DNA from: Candidatus Gastranaerophilales bacterium
GTDB taxonomy: Bacteria; Cyanobacteriota; Vampirovibrionia; Gastranaerophilales; Gastranaerophilaceae
NCBI GenBank assembly: GCA_944327245.1
Contig: CALVHD010000005.1
Span: forward strand, 1-64,000
Direction of reading: 5' to 3'
DNA: 64,000 nucleotides
Shown here: in pieces, positions 8,157-15,348 of the stretch
How positions within the stretch are numbered: position 1 is the stretch's first letter
How the letters are laid out: every line of letters starts with the position of its first letter
Program-made: the position numbers and the translations under genes
The notes under the pieces: model-generated
The model's database searches: none
Told to the model about the DNA's origin: nothing
What the model saw: only the letters and a program-made list of their open reading frames with translations

Positions 8157-9142
8157 ATACAAAAATAGTTGCCATTGATTTTGAAGTAGCAAAAAACACA
8201 ATCACAAATGATGACTTAACAAAAATTTTAGATACTTCAGACGAATGGATAACAACAAGAACAGGAATTAAGGAAAGAAAAGTAATTTCAGGGGATGATA
8301 CTTCAACCACCTTGGGAATAGAAGCTTCAAAAAAAGCAATTAAAAGATGTAATTTCAATGTTGAAGAAATTGATTTAATTATAGCTGCAGCTTCAGCTCC
8401 CGAGGACGTTTATCCGTCTGTTTCTTGCTTAATTCAAGCAGCAATAGGCGCAAAAAATGCTGCTTGCTTTGATATCAAAGCAGCTTGCTCAGGTTTTATA
8501 TATGGATTAAATACAGCAAGAGCATTTATTAAATCAGGCCTATATAAAAATGTGCTTCTTGTTGCAACAGATGCAACAACAAAATTCACAGATTGGAACG
8601 ACAGATCAGTTTGTGTTCTTTTTGGTGATGGCGCCGGAGCTGCAATCTTAAGCGCAACAGAAGAAGATGATGATATCATAGGAGTTAATATGATATCAGA
8701 CGGAACTTGCGGAGATTATATAACTCTAACAACTCAAGGAATTAACTGTCCTTTAGTTGACAAAATTCAAACAGAAGTGAAACCTTTTATACAAATGAAA
8801 GGAAAAGATGTATACAAATTTGTCATGACAGAAATTCCGCCAAAATTAGAAGAATTACTTGAAGAAACAAATACAGATGTTAAAGATATAGATTATTTTG
8901 TACCACATCAATCAAACCAAAGAATGATTGATGCACTAGCTCAAAGACTAACTATTGATTCATCTAAAACAATTTCAAATATTGAAAAATACGGCAATAT
9001 GTCAGCTGCCTCTATTCCTGTAGCAATCAGAGAAGGAATAGACACAGGAAAAATTAAGCTGCCTGCAACAATAATGATTAGCGCTTTTGGTGCCGGAATG
9101 ACGGGTGCCAATGCAATTATTAAACTGGATAAAAATATATAA
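8147..9142 (+). CDS. fabH: 3-oxoacyl-ACP synthase III (KAS III), FabH
   Basis: FabH starts fatty-acid synthesis by condensing an acyl-CoA primer with malonyl-ACP. The catalytic triad is intact: Cys114 in KAACSGF, His254 in VPHQSN and Asn284 in GNMSAAS. The 331-residue length is standard. Other landmarks are the DEWITTRTGIKER segment (32-44) and the glycine-rich GDGAGAAIL. The coding region begins ten bases before the end of the gamma-subunit gene, so the acyl-CoA-producing enzyme and the acyl-CoA-using enzyme are translationally coupled. Whether FabH takes acetyl-CoA or branched primers cannot be read from the sequence. Confidence 0.95.
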   Translation: MSINTKIVAIDFEVAKNTITNDDLTKILDTSDEWITTRTGIKERKVISGDDTSTTLGIEASKKAIKRCNFNVEEIDLIIAAASAPEDVYPSVSCLIQAAIGAKNAACFDIKAACSGFIYGLNTARAFIKSGLYKNVLLVATDATTKFTDWNDRSVCVLFGDGAGAAILSATEEDDDIIGVNMISDGTCGDYITLTTQGINCPLVDKIQTEVKPFIQMKGKDVYKFVMTEIPPKLEELLEETNTDVKDIDYFVPHQSNQRMIDALAQRLTIDSSKTISNIEKYGNMSAASIPVAIREGIDTGKIKLPATIMISAFGAGMTGANAIIKLDKNI

Positions 9143-9157
9143 AGGAGAATATAAAGT

Positions 9158-10396
9158 ATGAAAAGACGAGTAGTAGTAACCGGCATGGGTTGCGTATCGC
9201 CTTTTGGCGTAGGTGTTGAAACCTTATGGGAAAACCTTAAAAAAGGTAACAGCGGAATAAGATATCTTACCCTGGATAAAGAAAAACATCTTGTACACAT
9301 AGGAGGTCAGGTTCCCGAATTTGATACTTCAGAATATGTTGATCCAAAAGATGCAAGACGCATGGATAAATTTATACTTTGTTCGGTTGTGGCTGCTTCA
9401 TTAGCAATGAAAGATTCCAAACTTGATTTAGAAAAAGAAGATTTAACAAGATTTGGCGTAATTGCAGGTTCTGCCGCAGGCGGTCTGGAAACCATTCAAA
9501 AAAATCATGAAGTAATGCAAGTTAGAGGTTATCACAAATGTTCTCCATTTATGGTGCCTATGATGATTACAAATATGGCAGCAGGAAAAATTTCAATTAA
9601 ATACGGCTTAAAAGGAATGTCAAAATCAGTTGTAACAGCTTGCGCTACTGGAGCTCATTCTGTTGGAGATGCCGCAAGAGCTATCCAATACGGAGATGCA
9701 GACATTATGATTGCAGGCGGAGCTGAAGCCGGCATTTGTGATTTAGGAATAGGTGCATTTACATCAGCAAAAACATTATCAAAAAACAATGAAAACCCTA
9801 AAAAGGCATCCAGACCTTATGATATCAACAGAGATGGCTTTGTAATGTCAGAAGGAGCAGGCATGCTTGTCTTAGAAGAAAGAGAACACGCAATTAAAAG
9901 AGGGGCAAAAATATATGCTGAATTAGCCGGATACGGTCAATCATCAGATGCTTATGACATGGTAGCACCTGATCCAAACGGTGCCGGTGCAATTTTAGCA
10001 ATGGAATTAGCCCTAAAAGATGCAAATCTTAAACCATCAGATATCGGTTATATAAATGCTCATGGCACTTCAACCCATGTGGGCGATATAGCTGAATCAA
10101 AAGCGATTGCAAAAGTTTTTGGCGATAAAGAACAAAATAAAGAGCTATTAGTTTCTTCAACAAAATCAATGACAGGTCATATGCTTGGCGGTGCAGGTTC
10201 AGTTGAAGCCATAATTGCAATTCTAGCATTAAACGAAGGCATTGTTCCTCCGACTATAAACATCGAAGAACAAGACCCTGAAGTTGCAAATCTGGATTTT
10301 GTAAAAGATACACCAAGAAAAAAAGATTTAAAAGCCGTACTTTCTAATTCATTTGGCTTTGGCGGATGTAATGCCGTATTAGTTTTTACAAAATAA
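9158..10396 (+). CDS. fabF: 3-oxoacyl-ACP synthase II (KAS II), FabF
   Basis: FabF carries out the elongating condensations of fatty-acid synthesis with acyl-ACP and malonyl-ACP. The thiolase-fold catalytic residues are present: Cys162 in TACATGAHS, His302 in NAHGTST, Lys336 in SSTKSMTGH and His341. The 412-residue length and the ending SNSFGFGGCNA are typical. An AAAGGAG site precedes the ATG, 15 bases after fabH. The usual companions fabD, fabG and acpP are not in this window. A strong terminator follows immediately. Confidence 0.95.
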   Translation: MKRRVVVTGMGCVSPFGVGVETLWENLKKGNSGIRYLTLDKEKHLVHIGGQVPEFDTSEYVDPKDARRMDKFILCSVVAASLAMKDSKLDLEKEDLTRFGVIAGSAAGGLETIQKNHEVMQVRGYHKCSPFMVPMMITNMAAGKISIKYGLKGMSKSVVTACATGAHSVGDAARAIQYGDADIMIAGGAEAGICDLGIGAFTSAKTLSKNNENPKKASRPYDINRDGFVMSEGAGMLVLEEREHAIKRGAKIYAELAGYGQSSDAYDMVAPDPNGAGAILAMELALKDANLKPSDIGYINAHGTSTHVGDIAESKAIAKVFGDKEQNKELLVSSTKSMTGHMLGGAGSVEAIIAILALNEGIVPPTINIEEQDPEVANLDFVKDTPRKKDLKAVLSNSFGFGGCNAVLVFTK

Positions 10397-10414
10397 ATAA
10401 GTAAATAAGTAAAT

Positions 10415-10449
10415 AAAAAATACTCGCTTAAATTAGCGAGTATTTTTTT
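10415..10449. terminator. Bidirectional intrinsic terminator between fabF and yggT
   Basis: The inverted repeat TACTCGCT (10421-10428) / AGCGAGTA (10435-10442) with a six-base loop is flanked by A6 on the left and T7 on the right, so it can stop transcription from both sides. It ends the fabF operon and overlaps the stop codon of yggT on the minus strand. A short tandem repeat of TAAGTAAA-like units precedes it (about 10395-10414). Confidence 0.9.
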
Positions 10450-10714
10450 ATAAACCTAAACTATATAAAAAGCCTACTATAATATTTCTCAATATCGACA
10501 AGCATATAAATGCAATAATAGGAGAAATATCAATCATACCAATGGGAGGAATTATCTTTCTAAAAGGAGCCAAAAAAATCTCACTAAAGGCTTTTAAAGA
10601 TTTAAAAGGTTCATTATACCATTTTATATTTGGAAACCAAGATAATAAAATTGTGATAAATAAAACTAATATTATTAATTCAAATATCTTTGCTACTGCA
10701 ACAGAAATACCCAT
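10448..10714 (-). CDS. YggT-family small membrane protein
   Basis: An 88-residue protein with two membrane helices separated by the family signature: ILLSWFPNI, then the amphipathic FSEIFLAPFRKIIPPIGMIDISPIIAF segment, which is the usual PxxxxFRxxxPxxGxxDxSP pattern. YggT proteins occur across bacteria and chloroplasts and have been linked to membrane organisation, osmotic stress and, in cyanobacteria and plastids, to thylakoid or division-site functions. The exact activity is unknown. The ATG overlaps the stop codon of mtnP by one base, so the two are cotranscribed. Confidence 0.85.
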   Translation of the reverse strand: MGISVAVAKIFELIILVLFITILLSWFPNIKWYNEPFKSLKAFSEIFLAPFRKIIPPIGMIDISPIIAFICLSILRNIIVGFLYSLGL

Positions 10715-11511
10715 TATTTACTCCAATTGGCAACATTATCACAATTACAAGTCTTGTTATCATCAATATTTTCAATAATTGAAAATAGAAGTTTTTGTAA
10801 TTTTACTATATTATCAGAAAAAACTTTCATAACTGCTTCATGAGAAACAGGCTCGCAATCTGCAACTAAACCTGCATCATAATCCGTAATTAAAGAAATA
10901 TTCAAAGGACACATATTTAGCTCTTTAACCAAATGTACTTCAGGATATTGAGTCATATTGATAACTTCCCAACCTTGTTTAGTTAAAAAAGCGCTCTCTG
11001 CTTTAGTGTTAAATCTTGGTCCTTGTATTACAACAACAGTGCCTTTTTCATGGATTGAATAACCTAAATCTTTAGCGCATTTTATAGCAACTTCTCTTAA
11101 CTGGGGACAATAAGGCTCAGCCCCTGAGATGTGTTGAATATCGGCATTATCGAAATAAGTATCTTTTCTTGAATGAGTTTTATCAACATATTGATCACAA
11201 AATACAATATCACCCGGTTTAACATGTTTTTGCAATGACCCCGCTGCGCAAGGAGAAATAACTCTTTTGCACCCAATTGATTTCATTGCCCAAACATTTG
11301 CTCTATAATTCACCTGATGCGGAGCAAGACTATGATTTCTGCCATGTCGAGGCATAAAGGCAACTTTTTTGCCCGCAATTTTACCTAGCATAAGCGCATC
11401 AGAAGTTTTACCATAAGGTGTATCAATAAATACTTCTTCAATATTATCTAAAAATTTATAAAACCCTGACCCGCCAAATATACCAATTTCAGCCAAATTT
11501 TTTATTTCCAT
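10714..11511 (-). CDS. mtnP: S-methyl-5'-thioadenosine phosphorylase
   Basis: Cleaves 5'-methylthioadenosine, a by-product of polyamine and related synthesis, with phosphate to adenine and methylthioribose-1-phosphate. Visible landmarks are the phosphate loop GIFGGSGFY, MPRHGRNH, NYRANVWAMKSIG, the SPCAAGSL turn, and the purine-site stretch NMTQYPEVHLVKELNMC followed by TDYDAG. The start is placed at the second methionine (MEIKN) because AAGGAT lies just upstream; starting six codons earlier at 11529 would overlap the pilin-like gene. The resulting 265 residues fit the family. A related 5'-methylthioinosine phosphorylase is the main alternative. Confidence 0.9.
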   Translation of the reverse strand: MEIKNLAEIGIFGGSGFYKFLDNIEEVFIDTPYGKTSDALMLGKIAGKKVAFMPRHGRNHSLAPHQVNYRANVWAMKSIGCKRVISPCAAGSLQKHVKPGDIVFCDQYVDKTHSRKDTYFDNADIQHISGAEPYCPQLREVAIKCAKDLGYSIHEKGTVVVIQGPRFNTKAESAFLTKQGWEVINMTQYPEVHLVKELNMCPLNISLITDYDAGLVADCEPVSHEAVMKVFSDNIVKLQKLLFSIIENIDDNKTCNCDNVANWSK

Positions 11512-11521
11512 ATTTATATCC

Positions 11522-12208
11522 TTAATCATCTTTTTGTACTGATTTTTTTATCCATTCATTTGCTCTGGGTCCGTTTAAAATTTTACCATCAGCCCTTATG
11601 CCGTATCCGAAAGGATCTTCCCCTTCATTTAGACCATCGACATCAACGCAAATAATTTTATAATTACTATCAAATCCATATTCATCTTCATATGTTGGAG
11701 CTGAGTTTGGAGCAGAAAAAATACGCTTATCATCACCGTTTTTATCTGCATAAGTTGTGCCCGGACTAGATTCGTACCATATTATATTATCAACAGTTAT
11801 AATATCTGCGTCATCATTCGTTTTCGGTTGAGTTTGCGCACATGCGGTATCTATAGGTGTTAAATCTGCATCTTTTAATTCATAATCAAAATATGCATAT
11901 GTGTTATTAATTGTTTCTCTGCAATTAACTTGTTTTGTCGAAACAATTTCAGCAAAAGTTGAGCAAAAATATTTTAAGGGAACTTCCGTACCATCCGGTT
12001 TTAAGCCAAGATCACCATCTTTATAATATTTGTCAGAGTTAACCATTTCTCTAATCACAGTGCCTAAAATCGTGTTTGCTTTTTTAAATTTTAAAGCATT
12101 TTCATCAGGCGCAGATTGAAAAGCAATCGGCAAAAGAATGGCAGTCAATATTCCTACAACAGACAAAACTATCATAATCTCAGCCAAAGTAAATGCTTTT
12201 TTATTCAT
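11522..12208 (-). CDS. Type IV prepilin-like protein (pseudopilin)
   Basis: The start at 12208 gives MNKKAFTLAE, a short basic leader followed directly by the FTLAE prepilin-peptidase site and a roughly 20-residue hydrophobic helix (IMIVLSVVGILTAILLPIAF). Pilins of type IV pili and type II secretion are cut before the Phe, methylated and assembled through this helix. The rest (about 195 residues) is an exported globular domain containing a Cys pair in the region of residues 75-90 and another Cys near 127. No other pilus gene is nearby. Orphan prepilin-like genes of this style are, to my knowledge, frequent in gut Melainabacteria. It sits 25 bases after a small unknown gene and 11 bases before mtnP. 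Confidence 0.85.
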   Translation of the reverse strand: MNKKAFTLAEIMIVLSVVGILTAILLPIAFQSAPDENALKFKKANTILGTVIREMVNSDKYYKDGDLGLKPDGTEVPLKYFCSTFAEIVSTKQVNCRETINNTYAYFDYELKDADLTPIDTACAQTQPKTNDDADIITVDNIIWYESSPGTTYADKNGDDKRIFSAPNSAPTYEDEYGFDSNYKIICVDVDGLNEGEDPFGYGIRADGKILNGPRANEWIKKSVQKDD

Positions 12209-12232
12209 AGTGCAACTCTTCAAATACACTTG

Positions 12233-12433
12233 TTAAATTAAACCGATTGTTCTTAGTTCTTGTGCAATATTATTATCAATCATGCTTGCATATGCCAAAT
12301 CAACACTTGCTACACCTGTATATGTATGTTTAAAACCATTTTGAAAGCTGTTTTTTCTTTCAAATTGTGTTTGCAATTTTTTCAAATTTCTTTGAGTAAA
12401 GTTGCTTTTAAACATTGCAGGCTGTATACGCAT
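12233..12433 (-). CDS. Small unknown protein, 66 residues
   Basis: Not recognised. The start is set at ATG 12433 (MRIQPAMFKSN) because a purine-rich AAGAGAGG lies five bases upstream and a good promoter sits just before it; the longer open frame up to 12511 would run through that promoter. The 66 residues are basic and polar in the first half (FTQRNLKKLQTQFERKNSF) and contain a GFKHTYTG phrase. No membrane helix or metal site is visible. It is the first gene of the transcript that continues into the prepilin-like gene. Confidence 0.5.
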   Translation of the reverse strand: MRIQPAMFKSNFTQRNLKKLQTQFERKNSFQNGFKHTYTGVASVDLAYASMIDNNIAQELRTIGLI

Positions 12434-12460
12434 TAGAACCTCTCTTAATATTACTAGTTT

Positions 12461-12489
12461 ATCATAACATGATTTAAGTCGATTGGCAA
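12461..12489 (-). promoter_or_regulatory. Sigma-70-type promoter for the small protein / prepilin / mtnP / yggT unit
   Basis: On the minus strand TTGCCA (12489-12484) is followed after exactly 17 bases by TATGAT (12466-12461). The ATG of the 66-residue gene is about 28 bases downstream of the -10. This separates the pilin-mtnP-yggT genes from the methyltransferase gene upstream. Confidence 0.6.
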
Positions 12490-12517
12490 TAAACAATTTA
12501 GCTAAATACAACTAAAT

Positions 12518-13279
12518 CTAATGATTAATTTTTGCAAAGGCAAATGCAACAGATGCACATATTGCAAGGTTAATTGACTCAACATTATTTTCCATAAATA
12601 CAGATAACTTTTCATCGCTCAACTCGGCAATTTTATCACTTATTCCATTTGCTTCAGAGCCAAAAGCAAGAATATATTTATCTTTAAACTTATATTTAAA
12701 TAAATCATTCTTTCCGTCAACAACAGTAGAAATTAATTTATGGGACTTTTTTAAATCTTTAATAAAACTAATATCTTTCAATGAAATTATCGGAATTTTA
12801 AATATATTTTGAGCAGTTGCCCTTATTGTTTTTGAGTTATATAAATCAACACAATCACCAAATAAAATAATTCCGTCCACTCCAAAAGCCACTGCGCTTC
12901 TAATGATTGTTCCCAAATTGCCTGCATCTTTGATATTTTCCAAAAGGGCAATTTTATCTAAACTATAAAAAATATTTCTGTCTTGCGATTTTTCTTTAAT
13001 AATTCCTGCAACTTCAGATGGACTTTTAGTAGTGGTAATTTTCTTTAAAATTTCATCAGTAACATATACAAGCTTTTTTGCTTTTACTTTATCTATTAAA
13101 TTATTATTCTTTTTTACAAAAAAATATTCAAAAACAATCCCATCGTTAATAAAACCTTCAATTGTTTTTTGTCCGTCCGCAAAAATCAATTGCTGAGACT
13201 TTCTATATCGAGGCTTTTGAAGCTTTAGCGCAAATTTAATTAAATCATTTTGTACACTTGTAATTTCAACTATTTCCAT
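12518..13279 (-). CDS. TrmH/SpoU-family RNA 2'-O-methyltransferase
   Basis: An S-adenosylmethionine-dependent ribose methyltransferase of the SPOUT class acting on rRNA or tRNA. The three class signatures are present in order: NLGTIIRSAVAFGVDG (motif 1, containing the catalytic Arg), AFGSEANGI (motif 2) and SINLAICASVAFAFA (motif 3 at the C-terminus). The N-terminal 100 residues match the substrate-binding domain of the 23S rRNA-methylating RlmB/TsnR-like branch (VQNDLIKFALKLQKPRYR, ending in an FADG phrase). The start at 13279 gives MEIVEITS and overlaps the stop of the aminopeptidase gene by one base. The target nucleotide cannot be assigned. Confidence 0.88.
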   Translation of the reverse strand: MEIVEITSVQNDLIKFALKLQKPRYRKSQQLIFADGQKTIEGFINDGIVFEYFFVKKNNNLIDKVKAKKLVYVTDEILKKITTTKSPSEVAGIIKEKSQDRNIFYSLDKIALLENIKDAGNLGTIIRSAVAFGVDGIILFGDCVDLYNSKTIRATAQNIFKIPIISLKDISFIKDLKKSHKLISTVVDGKNDLFKYKFKDKYILAFGSEANGISDKIAELSDEKLSVFMENNVESINLAICASVAFAFAKINH

Positions 13280-14901
13280 TAAGCTTCGTCCATAAAATCT
13301 TGCTGCCAATTTTTTACAAAAATTCTTTCATTTTCATCTAAAAGACTATAATCAATTAAAACCTCCTCAAAGGGAAATTTTGTTAAGGTATGTTTTTTAT
13401 AATTTAAATCACTATAGACACAATTTTCAATTCTTACGCCAAACTCAATATTTTCACTTTTGCTTTTGCCATATAGCCCCGGTTCTATTGAATGAGTTTG
13501 ATAAGGCTTAATTATATCAGACGAACTCATTGAGAGTCTGGGCGGATTTTGATGAACAGAAGTACCTATGCCATGACCTAATCCATGGTTAAAATAAAAA
13601 CCGTCTTTTTCAAAAGGAGCCAAAACCTTTCTTGCCATTAAGTCAAGATTTTTAGCTGATATTTCATTTGAAATATAACAAACAATAAAAGCTTTTAATA
13701 CATTAGTGTATATTTTTTTATAAATGGGCTTTGGATTATTTCCAAAATAAAATGTTCTTGTTATGTCAGTTGCATATCCGCCCTCAAAATATCCGCCGCA
13801 ATCAAGCAGCAACAAACTTTCATTTGTTAAAATTTTATTTTTGTCATAGCTGGAATAATGAATAGAAGCAGTATTCTCATTAATAGAAAGAATTGTTTTA
13901 AAAGAAGGCATCATAGCACCTTGGTTTGACAATTCATCTTCAAAAATTCTAACCAAGTCCAATTCGCTTAAACCTGTTTTTAATTGCTTTTTAAAATTGT
14001 ATATAGCTAAATCTGTTTTTCGTGAAGCATTGAGCATATGTTCAATTACACTTTTAGGTTTTATTGAAGAAATTACGGAAAGATTATTTTGCTTTAATTC
14101 TTTAACCTTTTTAATCGATAGAAAATTTTCAAGAGTAATTTCATTAATATTTACAAATATTTCCGAATTTATAGATTGAATAAACCCTGTAAAATCTTTC
14201 AATTTCATGAATTTCAAGCCTTCAATTTTTATATCTTTCGGAATTTTATCCAAAAATAAAATATAATCATTTGATATAAAATCAAGATATAAAATTGAAC
14301 GAAAATTAGAAGAATATTTCATCTGATAACTTCTTAAATTGGTTAAATAAGAAATTTCATCCAAATTAAAAACCAACATCTTATCTATATTTTGATTAGT
14401 GTTTTTTAACTTTTGAATTTTAAAATTAAAATCATTTTTCTCAATATCGGAACTTACCAAAAATAATTTCGCTTTATTGTTCAACTCTAAATTTTTAACA
14501 TATTTTTCATCTAAATTATACTTTCTTAAATCAAAATATTTATCTAAGTTCCAATATTCATTTAAAGAAATATCGCTTGGAACATGCATAATTGTATTTT
14601 TTTTATATTTCTTTTTAAATGCGTCTAAAAAAGTTTCACCTAAATTCATTTTATATATTGAGACATTTTTAAAAGCCTGTTTTTCAACTAAAATATGATA
14701 TCTTGTATCAACAAAAATAGTAATTTTTCCATTTTTTTCGATAATTGCTTCACCTTCCGTTCCTGAAAAATTAGTCAAAACATTTAAAGGTGAACCTATA
14801 TAATGGCTTTTAAAATATGAATCTTTTGATTTCAACAAAAGCACTTCATCATCTTTTAACAAATTTGTATAAAATTTTATTTGTTCTTTTAAATTACTCA
14901 T
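13279..14901 (-). CDS. pepP: Xaa-Pro aminopeptidase (M24B family)
   Basis: A dinuclear-metal peptidase that removes the N-terminal residue ahead of proline. The C-terminal pita-bread domain has all five metal ligands in their usual settings: Asp in LLLDCGG, Asp in ATDITRTF, His in LGHGIGTSVHQNPP, Glu in SIEPGLYG and Glu in GVRIENC. The N-terminal creatinase-like domain occupies about residues 1-280. At 540 residues it is somewhat longer than E. coli PepP (about 440) and closer to the long bacterial form. It is 12 bases after the YjbQ gene and overlaps the methyltransferase gene by one base. Confidence 0.9.
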   Translation of the reverse strand: MSNLKEQIKFYTNLLKDDEVLLLKSKDSYFKSHYIGSPLNVLTNFSGTEGEAIIEKNGKITIFVDTRYHILVEKQAFKNVSIYKMNLGETFLDAFKKKYKKNTIMHVPSDISLNEYWNLDKYFDLRKYNLDEKYVKNLELNNKAKLFLVSSDIEKNDFNFKIQKLKNTNQNIDKMLVFNLDEISYLTNLRSYQMKYSSNFRSILYLDFISNDYILFLDKIPKDIKIEGLKFMKLKDFTGFIQSINSEIFVNINEITLENFLSIKKVKELKQNNLSVISSIKPKSVIEHMLNASRKTDLAIYNFKKQLKTGLSELDLVRIFEDELSNQGAMMPSFKTILSINENTASIHYSSYDKNKILTNESLLLLDCGGYFEGGYATDITRTFYFGNNPKPIYKKIYTNVLKAFIVCYISNEISAKNLDLMARKVLAPFEKDGFYFNHGLGHGIGTSVHQNPPRLSMSSSDIIKPYQTHSIEPGLYGKSKSENIEFGVRIENCVYSDLNYKKHTLTKFPFEEVLIDYSLLDENERIFVKNWQQDFMDEA

Positions 14902-14913
14902 AGCACACTTCTT

Positions 14914-15330
14914 TTAATAAATGACCGAAACAACAACTTGCTTTGTACTTGATTTTACATCAAAATCAAGTACAACAATTTTTTGATCTTCACCCAATAT
15001 TATTTTTTTATTTTCGACTCCAAGGGTAATATTATTTCCCAGCATTGCCGCCCTAAGGTGTGCGTGTGCATTCCCCTCATGCCAAGATAAATCATGTTTA
15101 TAAACTTTATTTAAGGGTATAATATTTTCCATAACAGAAGAAAAATCATTTGCCAAACCAAATTCTTGCTCCAGCGTTATAACTGATGCAGTAGAGGAAA
15201 CTATCGAAACATTAACTACAGCATTATTCTGATTAACATTAGAAACAATATTTTGAACTTTTGAAGTTATATCTATCATATCTTCAAAACCATTTGATGA
15301 AATAGAAAATTTTTCAATTATAACGCCCAT
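14914..15330 (-). CDS. YjbQ-family protein (UPF0047, secondary thiamine-phosphate synthase-like)
   Basis: The family signature is clear: WHEGNAHAHLRAAMLG in the middle, which supplies the conserved Glu and two His of the putative active site, and the ending GEDQKIVVLDFD. Length (138 residues) is standard. Some members show weak thiamine-phosphate synthase activity in genetic tests, but the true role of the family is unsettled. The gene lies 18 bases after the pyrophosphatase-like gene and 12 bases before the aminopeptidase gene, in one minus-strand run. Confidence 0.88.
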   Translation of the reverse strand: MGVIIEKFSISSNGFEDMIDITSKVQNIVSNVNQNNAVVNVSIVSSTASVITLEQEFGLANDFSSVMENIIPLNKVYKHDLSWHEGNAHAHLRAAMLGNNITLGVENKKIILGEDQKIVVLDFDVKSSTKQVVVSVIY

Positions 15331-15348
15331 TTTAATCCCTTATAAATT

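Noticed and set aside
10395-10414. Short TAAGTAAA repeats as a CRISPR-like or variable repeat
   Set aside because: Only about three imperfect copies with no spacers, directly before the fabF terminator.
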